Assembly: GCF_036946125.1 (NCBI RefSeq) | Contig: NZ_JAQIJT010000001.1 | Span: 372,001-436,000 of the forward strand | Source of the DNA: Sphingomonas adhaesiva | Lineage (GTDB): Bacteria; Pseudomonadota; Alphaproteobacteria; Sphingomonadales; Sphingomonadaceae | Direction of reading: 5' to 3' | Length of the DNA: 64,000 nt | In this document: piece by piece, positions 19,077 through 27,345 of the stretch | Layout of the letters: the number at the start of each line of letters is the position of its first letter | Numbering within the stretch: the first letter of the stretch is position 1 | Notes under the pieces: model-generated | Databases searched by the model: none | Told to the model about the DNA's origin: nothing | Seen by the model: the letters and a program-made list of their open reading frames with translations, nothing else | Translations under genes and position numbers: made by a program

Positions 19077-19085
19077 TGTGGACGA
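19077..19085 (-). promoter_or_regulatory. weak DnaA box
   Basis: TGTGGACGA on the plus strand, TCGTCCACA on the minus, two mismatches from TTATCCACA. Overlaps the GAATC methylation-type site at 19084-19088. Confidence 0.45.
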
Positions 19086-19156
19086 ATCGCCGTCCATCCA
19101 CGTCGCGATCGGACGCTTGGCCGGGTGGCGAAGTTACGCTAGCCACCATCCCCATG

Positions 19157-19165
19157 TTGTCCACA
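19157..19165 (+). promoter_or_regulatory. DnaA box, one mismatch
   Basis: TTGTCCACA, one mismatch from the consensus, 22 bases before the ppsR start. Confidence 0.65.
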
Positions 19166-19187
19166 GATCGGCCCCGCTGACCCCATC

Positions 19188-20018
19188 ATGGTCCGTCTGC
19201 ACCTCCATCTGCTGTCTGATTCCACCGGCGAGACGCTGGAGAACATCGCCAAGGCGGCGCTGGCGCAATATGACGACGTCGAGACGGTGCGCCATTTCTG
19301 GCCGATGGTGCGCACCGAGATGCACCTCGACCGCATCCTGCAGGAAATCGCGCAGAACCCCGGGCTCGTGATCTTTACGCTGGTGAACCCGACCACGCGT
19401 GCCGCGCTGGAAACACGCTGCCGTGCGCTGGGATTGCCGACGGTCGCGCCGCTCGATCCCGTCAACGACGCGCTGTCGATGCTGCTGGGGCAACAGGCCA
19501 AGGCGCGTCCAGGCCGCCAGCATGTGCTGGATGCCGCCTATTTCGAGCGGGTCGACGCGATCCAGTTCACGATCGCGCATGACGACGGCATCGCCTGGGA
19601 GGAATGGGAAGAGGCCGACATCGTGCTGGCGGGGGTCAGCCGTTCGTCCAAGACGCCGACGTCGATCTACCTCGCCAACCGCGGGTTCAAGACCGCGAAC
19701 ATCCCGATCGTCGTCGAAAGCCCGCCGCCGCCATCGCTGTTCGGCTTGCGCAATCCGCTGGTGGTGGGGCTGACGACCAGCGCCGACCGGCTGATCCAGG
19801 TGCGGCGCAACCGCCTGCTGTCGCTCAATCAGCCACCGGAGACCGATTACGTGAATCAGGACGCGGTCACGCGCGAGATCGCTTATGCGCGGCGGATGTT
19901 CGCCGATAACGGCTGGCCGGTGATCGACGTGACGCGGCGTTCGATCGAGGAAACCGCGGCGGCGATCATCGCGCTGGTCAACGAGCGTCGCGGCCTGGCG
20001 GCCCGGGCGACCGACTGA
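19188..20018 (+). CDS. ppsR: PEP synthase/PPDK regulatory kinase-pyrophosphorylase (DUF299)
   Basis: ADP-dependent kinase and Pi-dependent pyrophosphorylase that switches PEP synthase or pyruvate phosphate dikinase off and on. The 276-residue protein has LHLLSDSTGETLENIAKAAL at the start, the P-loop GVSRSSKTPTSIYLANRG at about residue 153 and a C-terminal SIEETAAAI helix. It flanks the proposed origin, as in other alphaproteobacteria. The stop abuts the maf start (TGATG). Which of the two target enzymes is used cannot be told from here. Confidence 0.92.
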   Translation: MVRLHLHLLSDSTGETLENIAKAALAQYDDVETVRHFWPMVRTEMHLDRILQEIAQNPGLVIFTLVNPTTRAALETRCRALGLPTVAPLDPVNDALSMLLGQQAKARPGRQHVLDAAYFERVDAIQFTIAHDDGIAWEEWEEADIVLAGVSRSSKTPTSIYLANRGFKTANIPIVVESPPPPSLFGLRNPLVVGLTTSADRLIQVRRNRLLSLNQPPETDYVNQDAVTREIAYARRMFADNGWPVIDVTRRSIEETAAAIIALVNERRGLAARATD

Positions 20019-20605
20019 TGCTGATCCTGGCGTCCCAGAGCGCATCGCGCACCGCGATGCTGTCGGCGGCGGGGGTACCCTTCACCGCGGAGCCGGCGCA
20101 TGCGGACGAGGCCGCGGTGAAGGAAGCGATGGCGGGGCAGCATCCGCGCGACATCGCCGATGCGCTGGCCCAGCTGAAGGCGATGAAGGTATCGGCGCGG
20201 CATCCCGGGCATCTGGTGCTCGGCTCGGACAGTCTGGCGGTGCTGGACGACGGTACGATCCTGGACAAGCCGGCCAGCCGGGAGGAGGCGTTCGACCACC
20301 TGACCCGCATGTCGGGGAAACGCCATGACCTGGTCAGTGCGGCGGTGATCGCGGAGAATGGCCAGCCCGTGTGGCGCGTCGTCGACAAGGCGAAGATGTA
20401 CGTCCGCGCGCTGTCGCCGGCCTTCATCGACGCGTATCTCGACGCGGAATGGCCCGCGATTGCGGGGTGCGTCGGGTGTTACCGCATCGAAGGGCCGGGC
20501 GCGCAGCTGTTCGCACGCGTGGAGGGCAGCCAATTCACCGTGCTGGGGATGCCGCTGCTGCCGGTGCTCGACTATCTGCGGACGCGAAAGGTGCTGCCGG
20601 CGTGA
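20018..20605 (+). CDS. maf: Maf-family nucleotide pyrophosphatase
   Basis: House-cleaning enzyme hydrolysing non-canonical or modified nucleoside triphosphates. The 195-residue protein has LILASQSASRTAMLSAAGV, the catalytic segment LGSDSLAVLDDG, and GCYRIEGPGAQLFARVEGS. Sub-type (YhdE-like or YceF-like) is uncertain. It overlaps aroE in GTGA, part of the ppsR-maf-aroE-coaE chain. Confidence 0.9.
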   Translation: MLILASQSASRTAMLSAAGVPFTAEPAHADEAAVKEAMAGQHPRDIADALAQLKAMKVSARHPGHLVLGSDSLAVLDDGTILDKPASREEAFDHLTRMSGKRHDLVSAAVIAENGQPVWRVVDKAKMYVRALSPAFIDAYLDAEWPAIAGCVGCYRIEGPGAQLFARVEGSQFTVLGMPLLPVLDYLRTRKVLPA

Positions 20606-21426
20606 CGAAACCCTATGCCGAGGTGATCGGCGACCCGATTTCGCACTCCAAATCGCCGCTGATTCACGGTTTCTGGCTCGAAAAGCTGGGGATCGAGGCG
20701 GATTATCGCGCGACCCGCGTGGCGCCGGACGCGCTGGGGGCGTTTCTGGCGGAGCGGCAGCGCGATCCGGCGTGGCGCGGGTGCAACATTACCGTACCGC
20801 ACAAGGTGGCGGCGCTCGATCATGTGCCCGATCCGGGCGGGATCCGCGGGTCGATCGGGGCGATCAACACGGTGTTCCGGGGCGAAAACGACGCGTTCGT
20901 GGGCACAAATACCGACGCTGCGGGCTTCCTGTCGCCGATCGCGGACCTCGATTGGGCGGGTAAAAGCGTGATCGTCGTGGGGGCGGGGGGTGCCGCGCGC
21001 GCGATCCTGTTCGCTTTGTCGAGGGTGGGGGCGGGCCGCGTCACCATATTGAACCGCACGCCGTTGAAGGGTGCGGCGCTGCTCGCACAATTCGGACTGA
21101 AGGGCGATGCGCTGCCGCTGCCCGCTCGGCTGCCCGCGGCGGCGCTGCTGGTGAACACCAGCGCGCTGGGAATGACGGGCCAGCCGCCGCTCGATCTCGA
21201 CCTCTCGCCGCTGTCCGACGACGCGGTGGTCTACGACATCGTCTATGCGCCGCTGGTCACCCCGCTGCTGGCGGCGGCGGCGGCGCGGGGGCTGGATACG
21301 GTCGACGGGCTGGAGATGCTGATCGGTCAGGCGGCGCTCGCGTTCGAGCTGTTCTTCGGAGCCGCGCCCCCACGCGAGCATGACGACGAGCTGCGATCGA
21401 GGTTGGCATCGGGGCGGACCGCATGA
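20602..21426 (+). CDS. aroE: shikimate dehydrogenase
   Basis: NADPH-dependent reduction of 3-dehydroshikimate in aromatic amino-acid synthesis. The 274-residue protein shows VIGDPISHSKSPLIHGFWL, the catalytic lysine in CNITVPHKV, NTDAAGFL, the Rossmann motif VVGAGGAARAI and NRTPLKG. The GTG start at 20602 lies in the maf stop; the stop overlaps the coaE ATG. Confidence 0.95.
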   Translation: MTKPYAEVIGDPISHSKSPLIHGFWLEKLGIEADYRATRVAPDALGAFLAERQRDPAWRGCNITVPHKVAALDHVPDPGGIRGSIGAINTVFRGENDAFVGTNTDAAGFLSPIADLDWAGKSVIVVGAGGAARAILFALSRVGAGRVTILNRTPLKGAALLAQFGLKGDALPLPARLPAAALLVNTSALGMTGQPPLDLDLSPLSDDAVVYDIVYAPLVTPLLAAAAARGLDTVDGLEMLIGQAALAFELFFGAAPPREHDDELRSRLASGRTA

Positions 21427-22001
21427 TCCGCGTCGGGCTGACCGGGTCGATCGGGATGGGCAAATCGACGGTGGCGGCGATGTTCGCCGATGAGGGCGTG
21501 CCGGTGTTCGATGCCGATGCCACCGTCCACCGGCTTCAGGGACCCGGCGGCAAGGTGGTCGCCGCGATCGAGGCGCGCTTCCCCGGCACCACGGGCGCGG
21601 GGGGCGTCGACCGCACCTCGCTGGCGGAGGCGGTTCTGGGCGACGATGCCGCGATGAAGGCGCTGGAGGCGATCGTCCACCCCGCGGTGGGGGCGGAACG
21701 CGCCGCCTTCCTGGCGGAGCATGCCGACGCGCCGGTCGTCGTCTTCGACGTGCCGCTGCTGTTCGAGACGGGGGGCGACCGGCATGTCGATGCGGTCGTC
21801 GTCGTCTCCGCCGCGGCCGCGGTGCAGCGCGACCGCACGCTCGCGCGCGCCGGCATGACCCCCGCCAAGTTCGATGCGATCCTGGCGCGCCAGACCCCCG
21901 ACGCGGAAAAGCGCGCCCGCGCCGACCACGTCATCCCCACCGACGTCCCGCTGGAGGAGACACGCGCGGCCGTGCGCCGGGTGATCGCGGCACTTGCCTA
22001 A
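21423..22001 (+). CDS. coaE: dephospho-CoA kinase
   Basis: Last step of coenzyme A synthesis. The 192-residue protein has the P-loop GLTGSIGMGKSTVAAMF, then DADATVHRL, VFDVPLLFETG and QTPDAEKRARADHVI. It overlaps the aroE stop by four bases. Confidence 0.95.
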   Translation: MIRVGLTGSIGMGKSTVAAMFADEGVPVFDADATVHRLQGPGGKVVAAIEARFPGTTGAGGVDRTSLAEAVLGDDAAMKALEAIVHPAVGAERAAFLAEHADAPVVVFDVPLLFETGGDRHVDAVVVVSAAAAVQRDRTLARAGMTPAKFDAILARQTPDAEKRARADHVIPTDVPLEETRAAVRRVIAALA

Positions 22002-22031
22002 GCCGGATCAAGGTCGGATAACGCTACGTCC

Positions 22032-22724
22032 ATGCGCGAGATCGTCTTCGATACCGAAACCACGGGCCTGAGCTTCGCCGGCGGCGACCGGATGGTTGAA
22101 ATCGGCTGCGTCGAACTGGTCAACCGGGTCGAGACGGGGCGCACGTTCCACGCCTACTACCACCCCGAGCGCGACATGCCGGCCGAGGCGGAGCGGGTGC
22201 ACGGACTGTCCGCCACCTTCCTGGCCAAGCATCCCGTCTTTGCCGCGGCGGTGGCCGACCTGCTGGACTTCATCGGCGACGCGCCGCTGATCGCGCACAA
22301 TGCGGGATTCGACTTCTCCTTCCTGAACGGCGAGCTGGAGCGGTGCGGGCAACCGCTCGTCTGCATGTCGCGGATGGTCGATACGTTGCAGATCGCGCGG
22401 TCGCGTCACCCCGGCGCGAAGCACACGCTCGATGCCCTGTGCAACCGCTACGGCATCGACCGCTCGCACCGCGTGCTGCACGGCGCGCTGCTCGACGCAC
22501 AGCTGCTGGCGCAGGTCTATGTCGAGCTGACCGGCGGGCGCCAGATCGGGCTGGGGCTGGTCAGCGATGCGCCCAGGGTGGTGGTGGTGGAGACGGTCGC
22601 GCCGGTCGTCACCAAGGTGCGGCCATTGCGCGTGTTTTCGCCGTCGCCCGCGGAACTGGCGGCGCATGCGGCGTTTGTGAAAGGGGTGAAGGATCCGTTG
22701 TGGGGGCCCGGCGCGTCCGGTTGA
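22032..22724 (+). CDS. dnaQ: DNA polymerase III subunit epsilon
   Basis: Proofreading 3'-5' exonuclease of the replicative polymerase. The 230-residue protein has the DEDDh motifs: FDTETTGLSF at residue 5 (ExoI), LIAHNAGFDFSFLN at about 85 (ExoII), and HRVLHGALLDAQLLAQVY (ExoIII, His and Asp). A 50-residue C-terminal tail would contact the alpha subunit. The position beside coaE near the origin is the usual alphaproteobacterial one. Confidence 0.95.
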   Translation: MREIVFDTETTGLSFAGGDRMVEIGCVELVNRVETGRTFHAYYHPERDMPAEAERVHGLSATFLAKHPVFAAAVADLLDFIGDAPLIAHNAGFDFSFLNGELERCGQPLVCMSRMVDTLQIARSRHPGAKHTLDALCNRYGIDRSHRVLHGALLDAQLLAQVYVELTGGRQIGLGLVSDAPRVVVVETVAPVVTKVRPLRVFSPSPAELAAHAAFVKGVKDPLWGPGASG

Positions 22725-22779
22725 CGCGGCAGGCATCGGCGAGGGGGTTCGACGCCGGTGCGACAGACTGGAGAAAGAT

Positions 22780-23370
22780 ATGGAAATCCGCATTTCAGGC
22801 CATCAGGTGGCGATCGGCGACGCGCTGAAGGCCCATGTCGATGAGCGTCTCCAGGGAATCGCCGACAAGTATTTCGCGCGCGCGATCTCGGCCGAGGTCA
22901 CCTTCGGCAAGGGTCCGCACGACAATGGCTTCAAGTGCGACATCGTCGCGCACGTGATGCGCGGGCTGGTGCTGAAGGGGCGGCACGACGCGCATGACGC
23001 GCACCTCGCCTTCGATGGCGCGGCGGAGAAGATCGAGAAGCAGCTGCGGCGCTACGTCCGCCGGCTCAAGGACCATGCCCCCGCGCATGCCGCGGCGGAG
23101 GCGGAGCGCGAGAGCAACGGCTACGACAATGCCGGCTACACGCTGTTCGCGGAATCGATCGACGAGGAGGAGGCGGGCGATGCGCCGCTGGTCATCGCCG
23201 AGACGCGCGTCGACGTGCCGGATGCCAGCGTATCGGACGCGGTCATGATGCTCGACCTGCGCAACACGCAGGCGCTGCTGTTCAGGAACGCCGGCACCGG
23301 CGCCTATAACATGGTCTATCGCCGCGGTGACGGGACGATCGGCTGGGTCGAACCGCAGCGCGGCGGCTGA
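22780..23370 (+). CDS. hpf: ribosome hibernation promoting factor, long form
   Basis: Ribosome-associated factor that dimerises ribosomes into inactive 100S particles in stationary phase. The 196-residue protein has an N-terminal S30AE domain (MEIRISGHQVAIGDALKAHV) and a separate C-terminal domain (ALLFRNAGTGAYNMVYRR) marking the long form. Followed by ptsN 36 bases on; hpf-ptsN pairing is common. Confidence 0.93.
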   Translation: MEIRISGHQVAIGDALKAHVDERLQGIADKYFARAISAEVTFGKGPHDNGFKCDIVAHVMRGLVLKGRHDAHDAHLAFDGAAEKIEKQLRRYVRRLKDHAPAHAAAEAERESNGYDNAGYTLFAESIDEEEAGDAPLVIAETRVDVPDASVSDAVMMLDLRNTQALLFRNAGTGAYNMVYRRGDGTIGWVEPQRGG

Positions 23371-23406
23371 GCCACGCCGCCGCTGCTGCCTCCGACGAAC
23401 CGGATC

Positions 23407-23874
23407 ATGATCGACCTGAGCGACCTCCTGGTTCCCGATGGCGTTGCCATCGGGCTGACCGCCGCCACGAAGAAGACGCTGTTCACGCAGATCGGCGGGC
23501 TGGCCGGCCCGCTGCTGGGGTTGAACCCGCGCGAGGTCGCGGAGGCGTTGCTGGCGCGCGAGAAGGCCGGGTCGACCGGGTTCGGCGGCGGGGTGGCGAT
23601 ACCCCATGCGCGGATCGAAGGGCTCGACCGGATCGCCGTCCTAGTCGTCCGGCTGGCGCAGCGGCTCGACTTCGGCGCACCCGACGATGTCGGGGTCGAT
23701 GTGGTGGCGGCGATACTGTCGCCGCCGCAGGCGGGCGCGGCGCACCTGAAGGCGCTGGCCCGCGTCGCGCGGCGGTTCCGCGACCGGCGCTTCGTCGAGA
23801 AGCTGCGCGGCGCGGGGTCGCCCGATGCGGTCTATGCCCTGCTGACGACGGACGAGACGCGTGACGCGGCCTGA
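23407..23874 (+). CDS. ptsN: PTS IIA-like nitrogen regulatory protein PtsN
   Basis: Phosphoacceptor of the nitrogen-type phosphotransferase system, regulating potassium, carbon and nitrogen responses rather than sugar uptake. The 155-residue protein has the phosphorylatable histidine in FGGGVAIPHARIEGLD at about residue 67. No rpoN or other PTS genes are in view; hpf lies just upstream. Confidence 0.92.
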   Translation: MIDLSDLLVPDGVAIGLTAATKKTLFTQIGGLAGPLLGLNPREVAEALLAREKAGSTGFGGGVAIPHARIEGLDRIAVLVVRLAQRLDFGAPDDVGVDVVAAILSPPQAGAAHLKALARVARRFRDRRFVEKLRGAGSPDAVYALLTTDETRDAA

Positions 23875-24316
23875 GGGGGCGGAGGCGCATTATCGTGCGC
23901 TCGAGTCGCTCTATGCGGCGGCGCCGATCAACCGCTTCTTCGCATCGCGGATGGAGATCGCCGAGGCGGGGCGGTCGACGATCCACTTCACCGTCGACCA
24001 GCGCCATTTCCACGCCGCGGGCGCGGCGCACGGTACCAGCTATTTCAAGATGCTGGACGACGCCGCCTTCTATGCGTGCAACAGCCTGGTGACCGACCGC
24101 TTCCTGCTGACCACACAGTTCAGCCTCCTCCTGACGCGTCCGATGCGCGAAGGGCCGGTGGTCGCGGAGGGACGCTGGGTCAGCGGACAGCGCCGGGTCT
24201 TCGTCGCGGAGGCACGGCTGGTCGCCGCGGATGGCGAGGAGGTGGCGCGCGGGACGGGCACCTTCATGCGGTCGCAGATCCCGCTGGCGACACTGCCCGG
24301 CTACGCGCCGGCGTGA
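23861..24316 (+). CDS. PaaI-type hotdog thioesterase
   Basis: A 151-residue hotdog-fold protein: FHAAGAAHGTSYFKMLDDAAFYACNSL carries the family's HGxxxxxLxDxA-like core, followed by FSLLLTRPM and GTGTFMRS. Probably hydrolyses acyl-CoA thioesters; substrate unknown. The GTG start at 23861 overlaps ptsN by 14 bases. Confidence 0.85.
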   Translation: MTRPEGAEAHYRALESLYAAAPINRFFASRMEIAEAGRSTIHFTVDQRHFHAAGAAHGTSYFKMLDDAAFYACNSLVTDRFLLTTQFSLLLTRPMREGPVVAEGRWVSGQRRVFVAEARLVAADGEEVARGTGTFMRSQIPLATLPGYAPA

Positions 24317-24329
24317 CCGACTCGGCCCG

Positions 24330-24665
24330 ATGACGGCGCGATTGCCGACTCACCTGACGGTCGCGGCGTTGCTGCGTCGGGTCAACGATGCGGGCGGGCT
24401 GGGCGTGGTGCGCGCCTCGGGCGACGCGCAATCCGGTAGCCTCTTGATCCTGCTCGACGAAGGCATGCGCGTCCGCGCGCTGGAGCGGATGCGCGACCTC
24501 GACGACCGCGATACGCTGGTACCAGCGGGGCCGGCATCGGGCGAGGAACGCGCGGTGGAGGAGTATTGGCAGGCACGGCGCGCCCGCGACCCCGATCTGT
24601 GGGTCATCGAACTGAACGTCCCGCACGCCGAACGGTTCGTCGCTGAAACGATCCTGCACGATTGA
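24330..24665 (+). CDS. DUF1491 family protein
   Basis: A 111-residue soluble protein beginning MTARLPTHLTVAALLRRVND with ASGDAQSGSLLI and an end rich in acidic and aromatic residues (EEYWQARRARDPDLWVIEL). This fits DUF1491, an alphaproteobacterial family of unknown function. Start chosen at ATG 24330, after the upstream stop; the longer open frame overlaps the thioesterase in another frame. Confidence 0.85.
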   Translation: MTARLPTHLTVAALLRRVNDAGGLGVVRASGDAQSGSLLILLDEGMRVRALERMRDLDDRDTLVPAGPASGEERAVEEYWQARRARDPDLWVIELNVPHAERFVAETILHD

Positions 24666-24835
24666 TTCCGTTAACCCCTGGCCGGATAGGCGGTTCCCAT
24701 CACAGGCAAGCGTTGTGCCGGTGCGGGGTGCGATCCCGAACGGTGACGCAGTCGGGGGGAATACCGGCCGATCCTGAAGCCTTGCGCTTCTCCAGCGATC
24801 GCGTCCGCACGCCCACCGCATAATATCGACGTGGA

Positions 24836-25519
24836 ATGCTTTTTACTTCGCGCGTTGCGACGCTCGCAACGTTCACCCTTTCGATGGTCGGGTTGATCGC
24901 CCAGGGTTCCGCGGCGCTGGCCGCCGAGAGCGCTTCGATTCCCACGACCACCCCGGTGACCGTCGCCGTCGCGACCGCGGTTCCGACCGCCGCCTTCCCC
25001 ACCGCCCCGCTGTCGTCGGTTCAGGGCACCATGCCCGCGGTGATGATCCAGACGCCGCCATTGCCCGCCGATGAGGCCGTGAGCACGCCGTCCGAGAATG
25101 AGCAGGTCGCCTATCCCACGCTCGCCGCTGCCGTCGCCGATCAGTCGGTGCCGTCGAACACCGGCGACGACCTGCGCTGCCTCGCCGGCGCCATCTATTT
25201 CGAGGCCCGCGGCGAGCCGCTCGCCGGCCAGCTGGCGGTGGCCGAGGTCATCCTGAACCGTACCCGGTCGCGCCGCTTCGGCGGCGACGTGTGCAGCGTC
25301 ATCACCCAGCCGGGCCAGTTCTCCTTCGTCCGCGGTGGCCGCATCCCGGCCGCGCCGACCAACGACGACTGGCGCACCGCCGTCGCGGTGGCGAAGGTCG
25401 CGCTGAAGGATGCGTGGGAAAGCGACGCGTCCGAGGCGCTGTACTTCAACGGCCGTGGCGTCGGCCACCCGGCGCGGGTCCGCATCGCCGCGATCGGCAA
25501 CCACCTGTTCTATCGCTGA
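24836..25519 (+). CDS. cell wall hydrolase, SleB-like
   Basis: Secreted peptidoglycan hydrolase of the SleB/Hydrolase_2 type. The 227-residue protein has a signal peptide (about 1-28), an 80-residue low-complexity Thr/Pro/Ala linker, then the catalytic domain starting CLAGAIYFEARGEPLAGQ (catalytic Glu in YFEARGE) with AEVILNRTRSRRF and QFSFVR. The 170 bases upstream contain no gene and presumably its promoter. Confidence 0.88.
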   Translation: MLFTSRVATLATFTLSMVGLIAQGSAALAAESASIPTTTPVTVAVATAVPTAAFPTAPLSSVQGTMPAVMIQTPPLPADEAVSTPSENEQVAYPTLAAAVADQSVPSNTGDDLRCLAGAIYFEARGEPLAGQLAVAEVILNRTRSRRFGGDVCSVITQPGQFSFVRGGRIPAAPTNDDWRTAVAVAKVALKDAWESDASEALYFNGRGVGHPARVRIAAIGNHLFYR

Positions 25520-25538
25520 TAGACGTCGCATCGGCGGC

Positions 25539-25558
25539 ACGGAGGGCTTTACCTCCGT
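25539..25558 (+). terminator. hairpin between the cell wall hydrolase and mmcB
   Basis: ACGGAGG, loop GCTTTA, CCTCCGT, a 7-bp perfect stem 19 bases after the stop. Only short T stretches follow. It lies eight bases before the possible mmcB start, so it could also act on mmcB translation. Confidence 0.4.
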
Positions 25559-25565
25559 TCCTTGG

Positions 25566-26075
25566 ATGTTCTATCCGGCGGGGATGCTGTCTCCGCCTCC
25601 CTCCTGCACCGACGCCGGCGACGACGCGCTATGCGCCGCCGATGTCGCGCGCGGCGTCACCCGGATGCTGCTGCGCCACGAGCTGACGGCGATCGGCGAA
25701 GTACCGCTGGAGGGCGGGCGCCGCGCCGACCTGATGGCGCTGGATGCGCGCGGACAGCTGGTGATCGTCGAGATCAAGGTGTCGCGCGCCGACCTGCTGG
25801 GCGATGCCAAGTGGCAGGATTATCTCGCGCATTGCGACCGCTTCTACTGGGCGGTGCCGGCCGGGTTCGATGCCGCGCCGATCGACGGCCCCGCGTTCCT
25901 GCCCGAGCGGACCGGCCTGATCGTCGCCGATCGCTACGACGCGGCGATCGTGCGCGAGGCGCGGACCGATCCCCTGCCCGCCCATGTCAGGAAGCGGTGC
26001 ACGCTCGCCTTCGCGCGGCGCGCCGCGCGGCGGCTGATCGCGGCGCACGATCCCGAGGCGGGCGTGGCGGTCTAG
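25566..26075 (+). CDS. mmcB: MmcB-family DNA repair protein
   Basis: A 169-residue protein with ARGVTRMLLRHELTAIGEVPL, RRADLMALDARGQLVIVEIK and DYLAHCDRFYWAVPAGFD, a PD-(D/E)XK-nuclease-like layout (D...E-x-K in VIVEIK). It matches the MmcB/DUF2161-type alphaproteobacterial family linked to the damage response. ATG at 25566 or 25584 may be the start; neither has a good ribosome binding site. Convergent with the ankyrin gene, overlapping by four bases. Confidence 0.8.
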   Translation: MFYPAGMLSPPPSCTDAGDDALCAADVARGVTRMLLRHELTAIGEVPLEGGRRADLMALDARGQLVIVEIKVSRADLLGDAKWQDYLAHCDRFYWAVPAGFDAAPIDGPAFLPERTGLIVADRYDAAIVREARTDPLPAHVRKRCTLAFARRAARRLIAAHDPEAGVAV

Positions 26076-26677
26076 CGCAGCTTCGGCCCCGCCACCGCGC
26101 GCGGCGCCTTGCGCGGCGTATCCTCGATCAGCTTCAGGATCGCGGTCGCCCGGCTGTCGCGCCTGGCATAGTCGCGCGCCGACAGGCCGGCGACATTGTC
26201 GGTCTGGTCCGGATTGCCGCCCGCGGCTAGGATGGCGCGGGTCAGCGCCAGATCGCGACGCTCGACCGCGCGGATCAGCGGGGTTTCACCGCCGGCATTG
26301 CCGAGGTTGGCATTGGCGTTGGCGGCGGCGAGGATGCCGACCAGCTCGCTGTTGCCCGCCTCCGTCGCCAGCATCATCGCGGTATTGCCGTTGCGATCGC
26401 GCAGGTTCGGGTCGGCCCCCTTCGCCAGCAGATAGCGCAGATAGGTCGCATCGCCGCGCTTCGCGACGATATGGATCGCGCCCTCGCCACTGCCGATGTC
26501 GCGGGTGTTGACGATCGTCTGCCCGGGCTGGTCGAGGATCGCGATGACGGCGTTGCCGTCCGCCTTTCGCACGGCCTCCAGGAACTTGTAGCTTTGCGAC
26601 TGCTGCTGCGCGGCGGCGGGGGTGGCGACCGCTGCGACCAGCGGGAGGAGCCAGGGGAGGGTCGAGCGGTGGGACAT
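26072..26677 (-). CDS. secreted ankyrin-repeat protein
   Basis: A 201-residue protein with a Sec signal (about 1-23, ending AAAQ) and about four ankyrin repeats from residue 60 (GAIHIVAKRGDATYLRYLLA, GNTAMMLATEAGNSELVGIL, GETPLIRAVERRDLALTRAI, GLSARDYARR). Probably periplasmic and protein-binding; partner unknown. Divergent from the SCO gene with 68 bases between. Confidence 0.88.
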   Translation of the reverse strand: MSHRSTLPWLLPLVAAVATPAAAQQQSQSYKFLEAVRKADGNAVIAILDQPGQTIVNTRDIGSGEGAIHIVAKRGDATYLRYLLAKGADPNLRDRNGNTAMMLATEAGNSELVGILAAANANANLGNAGGETPLIRAVERRDLALTRAILAAGGNPDQTDNVAGLSARDYARRDSRATAILKLIEDTPRKAPRAVAGPKLR

Positions 26678-26745
26678 AGGCCTCTGACACGGAAAAGGGG
26701 GCAGGGTTGCGGATCGCGATATAACCCATCACATCTGCCGTCACC

Positions 26746-27345
26746 ATGAACATGCGTATCCCGGCCATCGCGCTGACCCTTTTCCTGGCCGGATCGCTCG
26801 CGGCCTGCTCGTCCGAACCGGCCGCCACGGCCGCGGCGCAGCCGCCGCTGGCGGGGGCACGGATCGGGGGGGCGTTCCGGCTGACCGATCAGGACGGGCG
26901 CACCGTGACCGACCGCGACTTCGCGGGGCGGTACCGGATCGTCTATTTCGGCTACACCTTCTGCCCCGATGTCTGCCCGGTGGACGTCCAGAACATCGCC
27001 GCCGCGCTGAAGCTGATCGAGGCGAAGGATGCCGCGCTGGCGAGACGGATCGTGCCGATCTTCATCACCGTCGATCCGGCGCGCGACACGCCCGCGGTGC
27101 TCAGGCAGTTCGTCAGCGCGTTCCACCCGCGCATGGTCGGGCTGACGGGCAGCGAGCAGGCGATTGCGGCCACCGCCAAGGCGTATGGCATCTATTACGC
27201 GCGCGGTAAGGGGACGGCGGACGGTTACATGATGGACCACAGCCGCCAGATCTATCTGATGGGGCCCGATGGTCAGCCGCTGGCGCTGCTGCCCGAAACG
27301 CCGCCGCAGGCGATGGCGGACGAGGTCATGAAATGGGCGCGCTGA
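26746..27345 (+). CDS. SCO-family copper chaperone lipoprotein
   Basis: A 199-residue membrane-anchored thioredoxin-fold protein with lipobox LAAC at about residue 21, the copper-binding CPDVC in YFGYTFCPDVCPVD at about 76, and the later histidine in MMDHSRQIYL. Delivers copper to cytochrome oxidase CuA or acts as a thiol reductase. No oxidase genes are adjacent here. It overlaps ycgN by 13 bases. Confidence 0.92.
   Translation: MNMRIPAIALTLFLAGSLAACSSEPAATAAAQPPLAGARIGGAFRLTDQDGRTVTDRDFAGRYRIVYFGYTFCPDVCPVDVQNIAAALKLIEAKDAALARRIVPIFITVDPARDTPAVLRQFVSAFHPRMVGLTGSEQAIAATAKAYGIYYARGKGTADGYMMDHSRQIYLMGPDGQPLALLPETPPQAMADEVMKWAR

Larger units (their letters stand above)
18876..19187. other. oriC: proposed chromosomal replication origin (oriC)
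   Basis: A gene-free 312-base stretch between divergent hemE and ppsR, the place of the origin in Caulobacter and many other alphaproteobacteria. It holds a consensus DnaA box TTATCCACA (19034-19042), TTGTCCACA (19157-19165), two weaker boxes, an AT-rich patch at about 18891-18935 that could be the unwinding element, and five GANTC sites (18906, 18994, 19013, 19018, 19084), the CcrM methylation sequence. Flanking genes on both sides point away from it, and parAB with parS lies 16-18 kb to the left. Replication activity is inferred, not shown. Confidence 0.8.
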
